Source: DASWJZ01 sp963805325
GTDB lineage: Bacteria; Pseudomonadota; Alphaproteobacteria; Rhizobiales; Afifellaceae
Length of the DNA: 64,000 nt
NCBI GenBank assembly: GCA_963805325.1
Contig: CAWDTS010000016.1
Span: 1 to 64,000, forward strand
Reading direction: 5' to 3'
Each line of letters begins with the position of its first letter. Within the stretch, counting starts at the first letter, position 1. Both the position numbers and the translations under genes were made by a program. Shown here in pieces: positions 16,700 through 26,101 of this stretch. Below the pieces are notes generated by a model. It saw nothing but the letters and a program-made list of their open reading frames with translations, was not told the DNA's origin and ran no database searches.

Positions 16700-19219
16700 A
16701 TGCTAAGGTCACGCCGGGATGCACTTGATTCACCTGTGATTGCGCCTCGCAAAGCCAGCCGGTTCGGCCTTTCTGTCGCCTTCGCGGCCGCGCTCGGCCT
16801 GTTGCTTCTGACCGCCGCGGCGTCGGCCGAGACTTCGCGCCTGCCGCGTCCGCGTCCTGCAGAAACTGTGCCCGCCGCGAAGCCGTCGCCGCCGGAGGCG
16901 TCGCCGACAGCGGATACTGCCGATCCGGCCCCCGTGCCGGTCCCGCGACCCAGGCCGGAAAGCGGGGCCGCTGCCCCTGCCGATCCGACCCGCCCCGCGG
17001 AAGGACAAAAGCCCCCGGAGGCCGCGGACGGTTCGAAAACGCCGGCGACCGTGGATGGCTCGGAAACGCTGCCGGACGCGGCCGCAGATGCTGCACCTGC
17101 GGCCGACACATCCGCCACGCCCGTCGTCACAGCCCCGGAGACCCAGACCGACGATAAGGCCGCCGCGCCCGACGCGGCGGAATCAACCGCCGCCCCCGAT
17201 TCTTCCGCCCCGTCGGATACCGCCGCGGCCGCCGGTGACAGCGCACCCCTGCCTCGCCCGCGTCCGGAGCTGAGCGCCGCCGAAGCCGCGCGCCTTCTCG
17301 CCACGCAATTCTACGGCTTCACTCCGGATTTCGCGCTCCGGGCAGCGCTCGACGCCGTCAACAACGGCAGCTACGCCGAGGCGCGGCAGCTGGCTTCGAC
17401 ACACAAAGATCCGATGGTGCCGGCGCTCGTTGAATGGCTGATTGCGCGTCAGCCCGACTCCGGAATGTCGGCGCCGGTGATCATCAACGTTCTGAAGACG
17501 CATCCCGGCTGGCCCGAGCCGGAACGGCTGCAACTCCGCGCCGAGCAGGCGTTTCACGCGGACGGGCCGAGCGGCGAGCCGGTGCTCGCCTTCTACCACC
17601 TCGCCGAGCCGCTGACGGTCGGTGGTCGTCTGGCCTATGCCGCGGCCCTTCGCGACGCTGGCCGCAATCAGGAGGCATCGCCGATCGTCCGCGACCTCTG
17701 GCGGAACTGGATGCTCGGATCGGGCCAGTCGGCGTCGATTCTCGCGCGCTTTGGCGGGATGCTGACGCACGAGGACCACATCTACCGTTTCCGCCGGCTG
17801 GTGCTCCGGGAGCGGGCTGCCGACGCCTCGGCCCAGGCGGAGCTTCTCGGCCCCGGCTATGCCGATCTCGCCACGGCCGTCATCGCCGTGCTCGACCGCA
17901 GGAAGGAAGCGGCGCAGCTTCTCGATGCCGTGGCGCCGAAATTCCTCGGCGATCCGCTCTATATCTTCGCGCGCGCATTTCAGTTGCTGCGCTCCGATCA
18001 ACCGATCGAGGCAGCGCGGTTTCTGCTCGAAACGCACCTTGATCTGGATCTTTCCGGCGACGGCGACATCTGGTGGGACGAGCGCCGCGATCTCGCGCGC
18101 ACCCTCCTGGACCGCGGCACGCCGGAGCTCGCCTATCGCATCGTCGCCGAAGCGCGTCCGGACGGCGAAGGTGAGCGCGTTGAAGCGGCCTTTCACGCCG
18201 GCTGGATCGCTCTTCGATTCCTGCATGACCCGAATCTCGCCGAGCCGCATTTCCGCGAGCTCCACACGCTGGCGACATTGCCCCGCACACAGTCGCGCTC
18301 TTCTTATTGGCTGGGCAGGACGCACGAAGCACAGAACCGTCCCGCCGCCGCGCACCTCGATTACGTGGAAGCGGCGCGCTTCGGAGGCACGTTCTATGGC
18401 CAGCTTGCGCGCCAGAAGCTCGGCATCAGGACGACCGGCCTGGAGCGTATGCCGCGGCCCTCGGCGCTCGACCGCATCCGCTTCGCCGGCCGCGAGATGG
18501 TGAAGGTGGTGCGGCTGCTTGCATCGGCCGGCCATTCGGACATGGCGTTTCCGTTCATCGCGGCGCTCGGCGAGAACGTCGACACGCCCGGCGAGGTCGC
18601 GCTCGTAACGACGCTCGCGCGGCAAATTGGCCGGCCGGAGGCGGGAAGCCAAGCGGCGGCGGAGGCTGAGGAGCGCGGTCTCAAGGTGGCATGCCTTCCG
18701 GCACTCTTCTTCGGCGTCCCCGCTGATCTCCGCACGCCGGACGCCGTTGACCGCGCTCTGGTCTACGCGGTCGTTCGGCAGGAGAGCGCCTTCAACCACA
18801 CCGCGGTCAGCGGCGCCGGAGCGCGCGGCCTGATGCAGCTCATGCCGTCAACCGCGCGCGCTACGGCGCGCAACGCCAGCATTCCGTTCTCGGTGCAGCG
18901 GCTCACGACCGACCCGCTCTACAACGCCACGCTCGGTGCGCATCACTTGGGCGAGCTCCTCGGCGGTCTCAATCGCTCCTACATCCTGACCTTCGTCGGC
19001 TACAACGCCGGACCCGGTCGAGCGCTGCAATGGGTGCGCGACCACGGGGATCCGCGTGGCGGCGAAGTCGATCCGGTTGACTGGATCGAGCGCATCCCGT
19101 TCGACGAGACACGCGATTATGTGCAGAAGGTGATGGAAAACCTGCAGCTCTACAGATCGCGAATCGGCCACCCCCTTTCATTGACGCAGGATCTCATTCG
19201 TGGCGGACCGCAAGGTTGA
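16700..19219 (+). CDS. slt: Soluble lytic murein transglycosylase with proline-rich N-terminus
   Basis: 839-aa periplasmic muramidase that cleaves peptidoglycan with 1,6-anhydro ring formation. A signal peptide (hydrophobic about residues 22-45) is followed by ~130 residues rich in Ala/Pro/Asp, with three PRPRP(E/A) motifs. Next come a long helical superhelix and a C-terminal SLT domain: catalytic Glu695 in VVRQESAFN, then GARGLMQLMP and VGYNAGPGRA. Its last codons overlap the next gene by 20 bases. The start at 16700 precedes a plausible signal peptide. GTG 16736 is an alternative. Confidence 0.92.
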   Translation: MLRSRRDALDSPVIAPRKASRFGLSVAFAAALGLLLLTAAASAETSRLPRPRPAETVPAAKPSPPEASPTADTADPAPVPVPRPRPESGAAAPADPTRPAEGQKPPEAADGSKTPATVDGSETLPDAAADAAPAADTSATPVVTAPETQTDDKAAAPDAAESTAAPDSSAPSDTAAAAGDSAPLPRPRPELSAAEAARLLATQFYGFTPDFALRAALDAVNNGSYAEARQLASTHKDPMVPALVEWLIARQPDSGMSAPVIINVLKTHPGWPEPERLQLRAEQAFHADGPSGEPVLAFYHLAEPLTVGGRLAYAAALRDAGRNQEASPIVRDLWRNWMLGSGQSASILARFGGMLTHEDHIYRFRRLVLRERAADASAQAELLGPGYADLATAVIAVLDRRKEAAQLLDAVAPKFLGDPLYIFARAFQLLRSDQPIEAARFLLETHLDLDLSGDGDIWWDERRDLARTLLDRGTPELAYRIVAEARPDGEGERVEAAFHAGWIALRFLHDPNLAEPHFRELHTLATLPRTQSRSSYWLGRTHEAQNRPAAAHLDYVEAARFGGTFYGQLARQKLGIRTTGLERMPRPSALDRIRFAGREMVKVVRLLASAGHSDMAFPFIAALGENVDTPGEVALVTTLARQIGRPEAGSQAAAEAEERGLKVACLPALFFGVPADLRTPDAVDRALVYAVVRQESAFNHTAVSGAGARGLMQLMPSTARATARNASIPFSVQRLTTDPLYNATLGAHHLGELLGGLNRSYILTFVGYNAGPGRALQWVRDHGDPRGGEVDPVDWIERIPFDETRDYVQKVMENLQLYRSRIGHPLSLTQDLIRGGPQG

Positions 19220-20186
19220 ACCTCACGACGACGCCATCGGACCGGACGGCGCCGAAGCGCCGCCCGAGCACGAAGGGCGCGTCGCGCGTTTTCATTCGCA
19301 GGATGGGCTGTCACTCGCGCTCCGCTTCTTCGATTGCCCCGATCGAAGCCGGCTCCCGCTCCTTTGCCTTCCAGGGCTTTCGCGGAACTCACGCGACTTC
19401 ATCAGGCTCGGCCGCTTCTTTGCCGAGCACCCGATCGAGCCGCGCCCGGTCATCGCGGTCGACTATCGCGGCCGCGGCCTATCGGACGATGATCCAAACT
19501 GGCGGAACTACAAGCCGATCGCCGAAGCGCAGGACGTCATCACCGCAGCCGCCGCATTCGGCCTCGACCGGGCGATCGTGGTCGGAACGTCGCGCGGCGG
19601 CATCCTTGCAATGCTCCTCGGCGCGCTGCGTCCGACGCTGCTCGCCGGCGTCGTCCTGAACGATATCGGCCCGGTGATCGAAGGCCGCGGACTCGCGCGG
19701 ATCAGGGGCTATCTGTCTGTGAAAAGGCGCTCCGTCGAAACATGGGACGCTGCGGTCGCGGAGGTGCGCGCCACAAGCGAAGCGCAATATCCCGGCCTGG
19801 CAAACGATGAATGGCGGGCCCTGACCTCCGCCTACTACGGCGAGGCCGAGAACGGATTCGCAGCCCTCTTCGACCCTAAGCTCAGCAAGGCCGTCGCGGA
19901 CATTGATCCCACCGAAAAGATTCCCATGCTTTGGCCGCAGTTCATGTCGCTCGCGCGTGTGCCCGTGCTCGCAATTCGCGGCGCCCTTTCGGATCTTCTA
20001 AGTCCGCAGACGCTGACCGAGATGGCTGACCGCCACCCGCGCTTCGAATCGCTGACCGTCGAGCGGCAGGGCCATGCGCCGCTTCTGCGCGACGCGCCGA
20101 CTTTAGAGCAAATCCGCGCCTTCGCCGAACGCTGCGACGCTGAATGCGCTGTACTGGAGAAGAAGAAGCCGGCCCGCTCGGCGTAG
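19200..20186 (+). CDS. Alpha/beta hydrolase
   Basis: 328-aa alpha/beta-hydrolase-fold protein. The nucleophile elbow is GTSRGG (VVGTSRGGILAML), the oxyanion region LLCLPGLSRNSRDF, and the histidine is probably in RQGHAPLL near the C-terminus. The substrate cannot be told. GTG 19200 overlaps the end of slt by 20 bases, so the two are likely co-transcribed. It ends 70 bases before the porin terminator, facing it. Confidence 0.88.
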   Translation: MADRKVEPHDDAIGPDGAEAPPEHEGRVARFHSQDGLSLALRFFDCPDRSRLPLLCLPGLSRNSRDFIRLGRFFAEHPIEPRPVIAVDYRGRGLSDDDPNWRNYKPIAEAQDVITAAAAFGLDRAIVVGTSRGGILAMLLGALRPTLLAGVVLNDIGPVIEGRGLARIRGYLSVKRRSVETWDAAVAEVRATSEAQYPGLANDEWRALTSAYYGEAENGFAALFDPKLSKAVADIDPTEKIPMLWPQFMSLARVPVLAIRGALSDLLSPQTLTEMADRHPRFESLTVERQGHAPLLRDAPTLEQIRAFAERCDAECAVLEKKKPARSA

Positions 20187-20254
20187 CCAGCGTCCGGGAA
20201 CCGGCGCCTCGCACCGCGGTCCCCAAAAGCAAAAGCCTTGACCCCAAAAAGCAG

Positions 20255-20278
20255 AAGGCCCGGCGTGAGCCGGGCCTT
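20255..20278 (-). terminator. Rho-independent terminator of the porin gene
   Basis: 10-bp perfect stem (arm AAGGCCCGGC, loop GTGA on the plus strand). On the minus strand a CTGC spacer and a run of five T follow, about 25 bases after the porin stop. On the plus strand there is no T-run, so it should act mainly on the porin transcript. Confidence 0.85.
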
Positions 20279-20302
20279 CCAGATCAGATCGCGCAGCTCA
20301 GC

Positions 20303-21547
20303 TTACCAGCCGAAGTCGCGCTGGATGCGCCACATAACGCCCCAGGTGTCGGTATTGGCCGTCGAAGCGCCAGCACCAGCACCACCCTGGAGATCGACAT
20401 GGGTGAACCCAACTTCCGGTCCCATCGACAGGCCAGCCACCGGTGCCCACACGATATTCCCAACGACACCCCACATCTCGAAGTCATTCGAGGAGTTCGT
20501 GCCATTAGGCGTATCGTACTTCGTGAAGCTGCCGTCGACACTGGCCGTGACAGCCGGAGTGATCGCAGCCTGCAGGCCAGCGCGCACCGTCCAGGCCTTG
20601 GAGAGCCCGTCCGTGCCGCCGTCGAGGTCGCCGTCGGTGCAGCCCGTGACGCCACGGAAACCGCACGTCGTGACGTAGCCGATCGCACCCTCGCCGTAGA
20701 CACCCTGAGCATTCAACGAGATCCCAGTGCCGGGAATGCCGACGCCAAGGATACCAGCACCAGCTGCCCAGCCGGTTCTGTCGTTGACGCCATTAACGGC
20801 CGACACCACTTCGTGAACCACGCCCATAACCTGGAAGCTGCCCCAGCCCTGGTCGATGCGGATGTTGCCGACGAAATCCGGGAACGTCTGACCGCCATAG
20901 AGGCCGTCGTCAGTCGCGGAGTTCGCAGCATTGGCGGCCCCGCCAACAAACCGCTTGCGCGGCTCGGTTGCCGGGTCTTCCGCCGACAACGTCAGCGAGA
21001 AGCCGTTTCCGAGAGCGAAGGTCCATGCGAATTCCGTCGACTCACCAGTCGGATCGTCGATCGCAACCCGCGTGCCGAACGTGTTCGAGCCCCAGATGTC
21101 GAAGAACGAAGTCGTATGACCAGCCGTGTAGGTGCCCCAGTCATTGATGATCTGGATGTAGGCATGGTTCAGGTTCGTGCCGGTGCCGCTATAGGTCGTT
21201 GCGGAACTCGACGGGCCCACCGTGAACTGGTACTCGATGTAGGCACGGATCAGGCCGATATCGGTCTGCGTGCGGCCGTCCATCTTGACCGCGCCACGTG
21301 CACGGCTCGTCCAGTGGTTAAAGTTCTGACCGGTGCCGTCACCATCGACATAGTGAGATTCGACACGGACACGGCCACCGAACTTCAGGCAGGTTTCCGA
21401 CCCGGGAATGTAGTAGAAGCCAGTCCCGAAGGCATCGCAGATCCGCACATATTCGACCGGCTCGACGGTCGGAAGGTCGGCGGCCTGCGCCCCGGTACCA
21501 ACGGCGAAGACAGCCGCTGAGCCGAAGAGAAGGCTCTTGAGTTTCAT
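20303..21547 (-). CDS. Porin of the Omp2b/RopA family
   Basis: 414-aa outer-membrane beta-barrel with a signal peptide (MKLKSLLFGSAAVFAVGTG, cleavage after GAQA). The conserved mature start PVEYVRICDAFGTGFYYIPG is followed by CLKFGGRVRVE, and the C-terminal residue is aromatic (RDFGW). This is the major general porin type of Hyphomicrobiales. ATG 21547 is chosen because GGAGG lies 9 bases upstream and the signal peptide begins there. It has its own terminator and a ~500-base upstream region with a candidate promoter and two palindromes. Confidence 0.95.
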   Translation of the reverse strand: MKLKSLLFGSAAVFAVGTGAQAADLPTVEPVEYVRICDAFGTGFYYIPGSETCLKFGGRVRVESHYVDGDGTGQNFNHWTSRARGAVKMDGRTQTDIGLIRAYIEYQFTVGPSSSATTYSGTGTNLNHAYIQIINDWGTYTAGHTTSFFDIWGSNTFGTRVAIDDPTGESTEFAWTFALGNGFSLTLSAEDPATEPRKRFVGGAANAANSATDDGLYGGQTFPDFVGNIRIDQGWGSFQVMGVVHEVVSAVNGVNDRTGWAAGAGILGVGIPGTGISLNAQGVYGEGAIGYVTTCGFRGVTGCTDGDLDGGTDGLSKAWTVRAGLQAAITPAVTASVDGSFTKYDTPNGTNSSNDFEMWGVVGNIVWAPVAGLSMGPEVGFTHVDLQGGAGAGASTANTDTWGVMWRIQRDFGW

Positions 21548-21678
21548 ATTAGACCTCCAGTCCAAGTTGCTTGAGCCGGGGTATCCGTTTTCGACCTGGC
21601 TCACGCCACCCGATGCGGGGCCCCCCGCCCCTTGTGCTGCCCAAAGACAGCGGCCGCCGATCGGCTGCCTGCAACGAC

Positions 21679-21707
21679 ACTATCCATCCGCATCGCCGAG
21701 GCAACAA
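21679..21707 (-). promoter_or_regulatory. Candidate porin promoter
   Basis: On the minus strand TTGTTG (21702-21707) and GATAGT (21679-21684) are spaced by 17 bases, ~130 bases before the porin ATG. The match to the sigma-70 consensus is moderate. No competing pair was found in a limited scan. Confidence 0.35.
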
Positions 21708-21757
21708 CGATGCTTCGCCCCGACAACCTTTCCCCCACCCATGTTGCAGAATTGCCA

Positions 21758-21794
21758 CGAAAACCGCGGTTTTCGGCGCGGAAACGGCCGTTTC
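21758..21794. promoter_or_regulatory. Two adjacent perfect palindromes upstream of the porin
   Basis: An 18-bp perfect palindrome (CGAAAACCGCGGTTTTCG, 21758-21775) is followed after 5 bases by a 14-bp perfect palindrome (GAAACGGCCGTTTC, 21781-21794). Both share the pattern GAAA(A)C-CG-rich-GTTTTC, as expected for two sites of one dimeric regulator. They lie ~50 bases upstream of the candidate porin promoter and within the 506-base gap to the divergent sulfotransferase gene. The rest of that gap (21548-22053) shows no gene. Confidence 0.55.
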
Positions 21795-22053
21795 TTAGCA
21801 ACTCCTGAACTGGCCACCGGACCAGGCGGCTCGGCCCGCAGGATGATTCAACGGGCCGCCAACTTCACAAATCGGGACACACGAAGAACACGCCAACCGT
21901 CGGAGCGACGATACCCGCCACCGGCGATTCGCTGCCGGCACATAAAGCGGCCGGCAGAGATGGGGCGCCGACGCGCTACGCGCTTGTGCGGAACAATCGC
22001 TCTGCTAGTTTCGCCGGCCTCACAACCACGCTGCGCGAGTTAGGAGAGCCACG

Positions 22054-23700
22054 GTGAGACCGTCTCCCAAAGGTCTGACTAGAAAAGGTTTTTCTCACCG
22101 GGCCGACGGTCGTCGCGGACCCCAGCCGCAAGGCGGCATGGATCCCCGCGAGATCGGAGCCCTCCTCACCCAGGGTGTCGCGCTGCAGATGAAGGGGCAA
22201 CTCTGGCCCGCGCGCGAATTCTATCAGGCCGTCCTCGATCGCCAGCCGAATCAGCCCGACGCGCTGCATCTGATGGCCCTTATCGCCCTTGAGGCCATGC
22301 AGGTCGAAGCGGCCGTCGATATGCTGAAACGCGCCGTTCCCCAGAAGCCGACCGATCCGGCGCTGCGCGGCAGCTACGCGGATGCGTTGATGCTGAGCAA
22401 CGATGCGGTCGCCGCGGAGCGGCAATTGCGCCGCGCCCTGAAGCTCAGCCCGGAACACTCCGATCTCCTCTGCAAGCTTGCCCGCTGCCTCGCGATGCTA
22501 GGCCGAGAAGACGAGGCCCGAAGCACCTTCGAGGCTGTGCTCGCACGCGGCCCCGATCATCCCACGGCGCTGGTCGACTATGCGGATTTCCTCATTCAGG
22601 TGGGCGAGCCTGAAAAGGCGGAGGCAACATACCGCCGAGCGGTTGCGAGCGATGCAAGTCCGGCCCTGGCGCTTGCCGGCCTCGCTGAATGCCGGAGATA
22701 CGAGGGCGACCCGCCAGAACTCGCGGCAATACAGGCACGCCTCGACCAGCCGGGGCTGCGAGCGTCGGAAGCGATCAAGCTTTCGCAGGCTGCCGCCAAG
22801 ATTTGCAACGATATCGGAAAGTATGACGATGCGTTCTCGTACTATTCGTCGATAAAGCAGTTCCTGGCCCCGGACATCCGTAAATCCGACCCAGCTGCGC
22901 AGTTCAAGCTGCTCCGATCCATATTCACGCCGGACTTCTTCGCAGTACGCGCAGGCTATGGGGATCGATCTCAGAAGCCCGTTTTCATCGTCGGAATGCC
23001 CCGCTCGGGCACCACGCTGACCGAGCAGATCATCGCCAGTCACCCGAAGGCGGCGGGCGCCGGTGAGTTCGGGGTACCGCGCAAGATTGCCATGTCGCTC
23101 GGATACCACGGCGCTCCGGAGGACTTTGCGCGGCGCGTCAATGCGCTGAAATCGAAGGAGGCCGCTACGATCGCGCACGACGGGATTTCGATGCTTGAGC
23201 GTTTTTCGGACCGTGCGTTGCGCATTACCGACAAGCTTCCCCACAATTTCGAATTTCTTGGACTGGTCGCGCTTCTATTTCCGCGCGCAAAGATCATCCA
23301 TTGCCGGCGCAGCGCTCTCGATACCTGCGTCTCCTGCTTCCTCACCCCGCTGAAAGAGGCCCATGCCTATGCCTACGATCTCAAGGCGCTCGGCGAATAT
23401 TATCGGGAGTACGCGGCCTTGATGGATTACTGGCGGCAGGTGCTTCCGACGCCCATTCTCGACCTCGACTATGAAGAGCTGGTGGGCGACACGGAGCGAC
23501 AGTCGCGAAGGTTGATCGACTTCATTGGCCTGGAGTGGGATCCGGCGTGCCTGGATTTCCATACGAACAGCCGCGCCGTTCATACGATCAGCCGCGCGCA
23601 GGTGCGACAGCCGATCTACAGCACGTCGGTTGAGCGCTGGCGCCGCTACGAAAAGCACCTTGGCCCGTTGCGCACCGCGCTTGGCGACCTCGCGTCGTGA
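22054..23700 (+). CDS. TPR-repeat sulfotransferase family protein
   Basis: 548-aa two-part protein. Residues ~30-250 are TPR-like helical repeats (for example MKRALKL-type helices with LARCLAMLGREDEARSTF). Residues ~300-545 form a sulfotransferase domain with the PAPS 5'-phosphosulfate loop FIVGMPRSGTTLTEQ and the 3'-phosphate-binding region (ITDKLPHNFEF to IIHCRRSALDTCVSCF). It probably transfers sulfate from PAPS to an unknown acceptor. GTG 22054 has AGGAG upstream, and ATG 22138 is an alternative start closer to the first TPR. The SQD1-like gene follows after 87 bases. Confidence 0.85.
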   Translation: MRPSPKGLTRKGFSHRADGRRGPQPQGGMDPREIGALLTQGVALQMKGQLWPAREFYQAVLDRQPNQPDALHLMALIALEAMQVEAAVDMLKRAVPQKPTDPALRGSYADALMLSNDAVAAERQLRRALKLSPEHSDLLCKLARCLAMLGREDEARSTFEAVLARGPDHPTALVDYADFLIQVGEPEKAEATYRRAVASDASPALALAGLAECRRYEGDPPELAAIQARLDQPGLRASEAIKLSQAAAKICNDIGKYDDAFSYYSSIKQFLAPDIRKSDPAAQFKLLRSIFTPDFFAVRAGYGDRSQKPVFIVGMPRSGTTLTEQIIASHPKAAGAGEFGVPRKIAMSLGYHGAPEDFARRVNALKSKEAATIAHDGISMLERFSDRALRITDKLPHNFEFLGLVALLFPRAKIIHCRRSALDTCVSCFLTPLKEAHAYAYDLKALGEYYREYAALMDYWRQVLPTPILDLDYEELVGDTERQSRRLIDFIGLEWDPACLDFHTNSRAVHTISRAQVRQPIYSTSVERWRRYEKHLGPLRTALGDLAS

Positions 23701-23787
23701 TTCGATAAGGTCATTGGCGAGTCGGCGCACGCCGCTACGCAGAGCCGCTGAAGATTGCGGCTCCTGGAATTCTTCGACTGGAGGCAC

Positions 23788-24957
23788 ATGGCACGCATTC
23801 TCGTTCTGGGCGGTGACGGCTTCTGCGGCTGGCCGACCAGCCTCTACCTCTCGATGCGGGGTCACGACGTCACCATTGTGGACAACCTCTCGCGCCGGAA
23901 GATCGACGTCGAGCTCGAAGTGGAATCGCTGACGCCGATCCGGCCGCTCTCCGAGCGGCTACGCGCGTGGAAAGAAATCAGCGGTCGCGAAATCGGTCTT
24001 GAGAGCTTCACGGTCGGCGAGAACTATCATCGCCTCCTCACCAAGATCAGGGAGGAGAAGCCGGACGCGATCATCCACTTCGCCGAGCAGCGCGCCGCGC
24101 CCTATTCGATGAAGTCCTCGTGGCACAAGCGCTACACCGTCAACAACAACCTGAACGCCACCAACGACGTGCTTTGCGCGATCGTCGAATCGAAGGTCGA
24201 CGTCCACCTCGTGCATCTCGGGACAATGGGCGTCTATGGCTACGGCACAGCGGGGATGAAGATCCCGGAGGGCTATCTCAAGGTCTTCCTGAACACCGAT
24301 GCCGGCGACCAGATCGAGCACGAGATCCTTTATCCATTCAATCCGGGCTCAATCTATCACATGACGAAAACCCAGGATCAGCTGTTCTTCCATTTTTACA
24401 ACAAGAACGACGGCGTGAAGATCACCGACCTGCACCAGGGCATCGTCTGGGGAACGCAGACGCCTGAAACGAAAATGGACGAGCGCCTGATCAATCGCTT
24501 CGACTATGACGGCGATTACGGCACGGTGTTGAACCGCTTTCTGATGCAGGCGGCGATCGGCTATCCGCTCACCGTGCATGGAACGGGCGGCCAGACGCGC
24601 GCCTTCATCCACATCCACGACACCTGCCGCTGCATCGAGCTCGCCATCGAGAACCCGCCGCAAAGCGGTGAGCGGGTGAACATCCTAAATCAGATGACGG
24701 AGACGCATCGGGTGCGGGACCTGGCCGAGATCGTCTCCGGCATGACCGGCACGCCCATCGAATACCTGCCAAATCCGCGCAACGAGGCGAGCGAAAACGA
24801 CCTCCACGTCACCAACGACCGGTTCCTCCGCATGGGGTTGGAGCCGATCACGCTCGCCGACGGTCTCATGCAGGAAGTCACGGAGATCGCACGCAAATAT
24901 GCCGCGCGTTGCGACCGCTCGAAGATTCCCTGCGTTTCCCGCTGGCGCAGCAACTGA
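23788..24957 (+). CDS. sqdB: UDP-sulfoquinovose synthase-like NAD-dependent epimerase (SQD1/SqdB)
   Basis: 389-aa extended short-chain dehydrogenase. The NAD-binding loop is GGDGFCGWP (residues 8-16), the active-site pair is in YHMTK, and the preceding loop reads HLGTMGVYG. The stretch IVWGTQTPETKMDERLINRFDYDGDYGTVLNRF is characteristic of the SQD1 branch, which makes UDP-sulfoquinovose from UDP-glucose and sulfite. A strong Shine-Dalgarno GGAGGCAC precedes ATG 23788. No sqdC or sqdD glycosyltransferase is adjacent, so whether the product goes to sulfolipid or to a polysaccharide is open. Confidence 0.8.
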   Translation: MARILVLGGDGFCGWPTSLYLSMRGHDVTIVDNLSRRKIDVELEVESLTPIRPLSERLRAWKEISGREIGLESFTVGENYHRLLTKIREEKPDAIIHFAEQRAAPYSMKSSWHKRYTVNNNLNATNDVLCAIVESKVDVHLVHLGTMGVYGYGTAGMKIPEGYLKVFLNTDAGDQIEHEILYPFNPGSIYHMTKTQDQLFFHFYNKNDGVKITDLHQGIVWGTQTPETKMDERLINRFDYDGDYGTVLNRFLMQAAIGYPLTVHGTGGQTRAFIHIHDTCRCIELAIENPPQSGERVNILNQMTETHRVRDLAEIVSGMTGTPIEYLPNPRNEASENDLHVTNDRFLRMGLEPITLADGLMQEVTEIARKYAARCDRSKIPCVSRWRSN

Positions 24958-25062
24958 GGCGTCTCCTTCGTCCCGTTCCGCCGGGTATCGCGGCCCCCAG
25001 TCCCGCGACGCGGAGGCAGCCGGCATCCGCGAGGGATTGACTGACACGGCCAAACTCCGCGT

Positions 25063-25115
25063 CTCCGAGGGTGGAGAGGTGGCCGGGCGGTCGAAGGCGC
25101 TCCCCTGCTAAGGGG
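25063..25115 (+). repeat. Decayed 5' half of a tRNA-Ser(GCU) gene, left boundary repeat of the island
   Basis: Bases 25073-25115 repeat the first 43 bases of the intact tRNA-Ser(GCU) at 37534, through the anticodon loop and most of its 3' stem. The match also extends ~10 bases upstream of the tRNA start (CTCCGA-GG). Only a few bases differ. One is A14 to G in the D-loop, an almost universally conserved position, so this copy is not under tRNA selection. The T-arm and acceptor 3' half are missing. It marks the left edge of a 12.5-kb accessory segment. Confidence 0.85.
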
Positions 25116-25239
25116 TCATTTTCGCCTGTCTCCTCAATCGTTTGCCGTGTGACTGTGACGCTGGCGTGCCAAAGACACGCTCGACGACCTCGCCCTCACG
25201 CTCTGCGTGAACGTAGCTGTCCAAGAGCACGCGCGGGCT

Positions 25240-25906
25240 TCGCCAGTTGCCAATTCGCGCGGTTGTCGCGACGTCGACTGCGTTCCGCACAATCATCTGA
25301 GGCAATGGCCCGTTTGCGATCCGACGGTGTAGTCCAGTCCCGTCAGGGGGTGGGCGTCTTTGTCGTCAATAACGAGGAGAACGCCACGCTCCGCATCGAC
25401 GCGGATCTGATGAGCGACCGCATGGTGTTCCGCAATGTCTTCGAGCTTCGCGCGATCCTGGAGATTCGCGCAGCCGGCCTTGCCGCGATGCGGAGCGATG
25501 CGCAACAGCTAGACGCCATCGCCGACGCCATGACCCGCATGCGCAACGCGGTGAACTGGGTGAAGAAGGCGTCACGGCCGATCTCGACTTCCATCGGGCC
25601 GTGGCGGCTGCCAGCGGCAACTCATACATGGCGATGATGGTCGGGTTCCTTTCGGGGCAGATGCGCAAGAGCATCATCTTCATGCGGGAAAATCAAAGCG
25701 ACATCGACGGAAGCATGGTGGCGACTAATATCGCCGAGCACTCCGCCATCCACGATGCCATTTTTGCGAGGTCGCCGGGAGCTGCCGTCGATGCCATGCG
25801 CCACCACATCACCAATGCCGCGCGCCGGCTCGGCTATGACCTGTCCGACGGAGCTTTTCCTTGGGATGAGGTTCCGCCGAACGCCAAGGAAATGGACCCG
25901 GGCTAG
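25240..25906 (+). pseudogene. FCD/GntR-type transcription regulator, degraded N-terminus and one frameshift
   Basis: The end of the winged-helix domain is recognisable as ARLRSDGVVQSRQGVGVFV, followed by a FadR-like FCD ligand domain (FRNVFELRAILEIRAAGLAA, then FHRAVAAASGNSYMA and HSAIHDAIFARSPGAAVDAMRHHI). The helix-turn-helix before EAMARL looks scrambled, with an insertion, and no good start codon is found. A missing base near 25563 shifts the frame between NWVK and EGVTADLDFHRAV. It probably once controlled the adjacent transporter. The region 24958-25240 holds nothing else I can identify besides the tRNA fragment. Confidence 0.72.
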
Positions 25907-25919
25907 GTGTGGAATCCGA

Positions 25920-26042
25920 TCAGGTTTTCCGGCGAGGGCCTGAAAAGGTGATCTTCGCGAGGCTAGCGTGCGGTCGCTGCCAGTTATACCAGTCGACCCA
26001 GCGATTGAGATTGGCGACTGGATTGCGCTCGGCCCTGCCGTT
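25920..26042 (-). pseudogene. Remnant of an IS481/IS3-like transposase C-terminus
   Basis: About 40 residues remain. NNGRAER resembles the integrase-core signature PQTNGKAER, and NLNRWVDWYNWQRPHASL resembles the common C-terminal YN-x-x-RPH-x-SL motif of DDE transposases. The catalytic core is absent and the joined part looks internally deleted. It lies between the broken regulator and the transporter operon. Confidence 0.5.
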
Positions 26043-26101
26043 ATTTGGTTTGTGGCCTTCGGTGCTTTCGGACTCGATGGCGACGGCTGCCGACTTCGTT
26101 T

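Noticed and set aside
25073..25115. A second functional tRNA-Ser gene
   Set aside because: The T-arm, variable arm and 3' acceptor half are missing and conserved A14 is changed.
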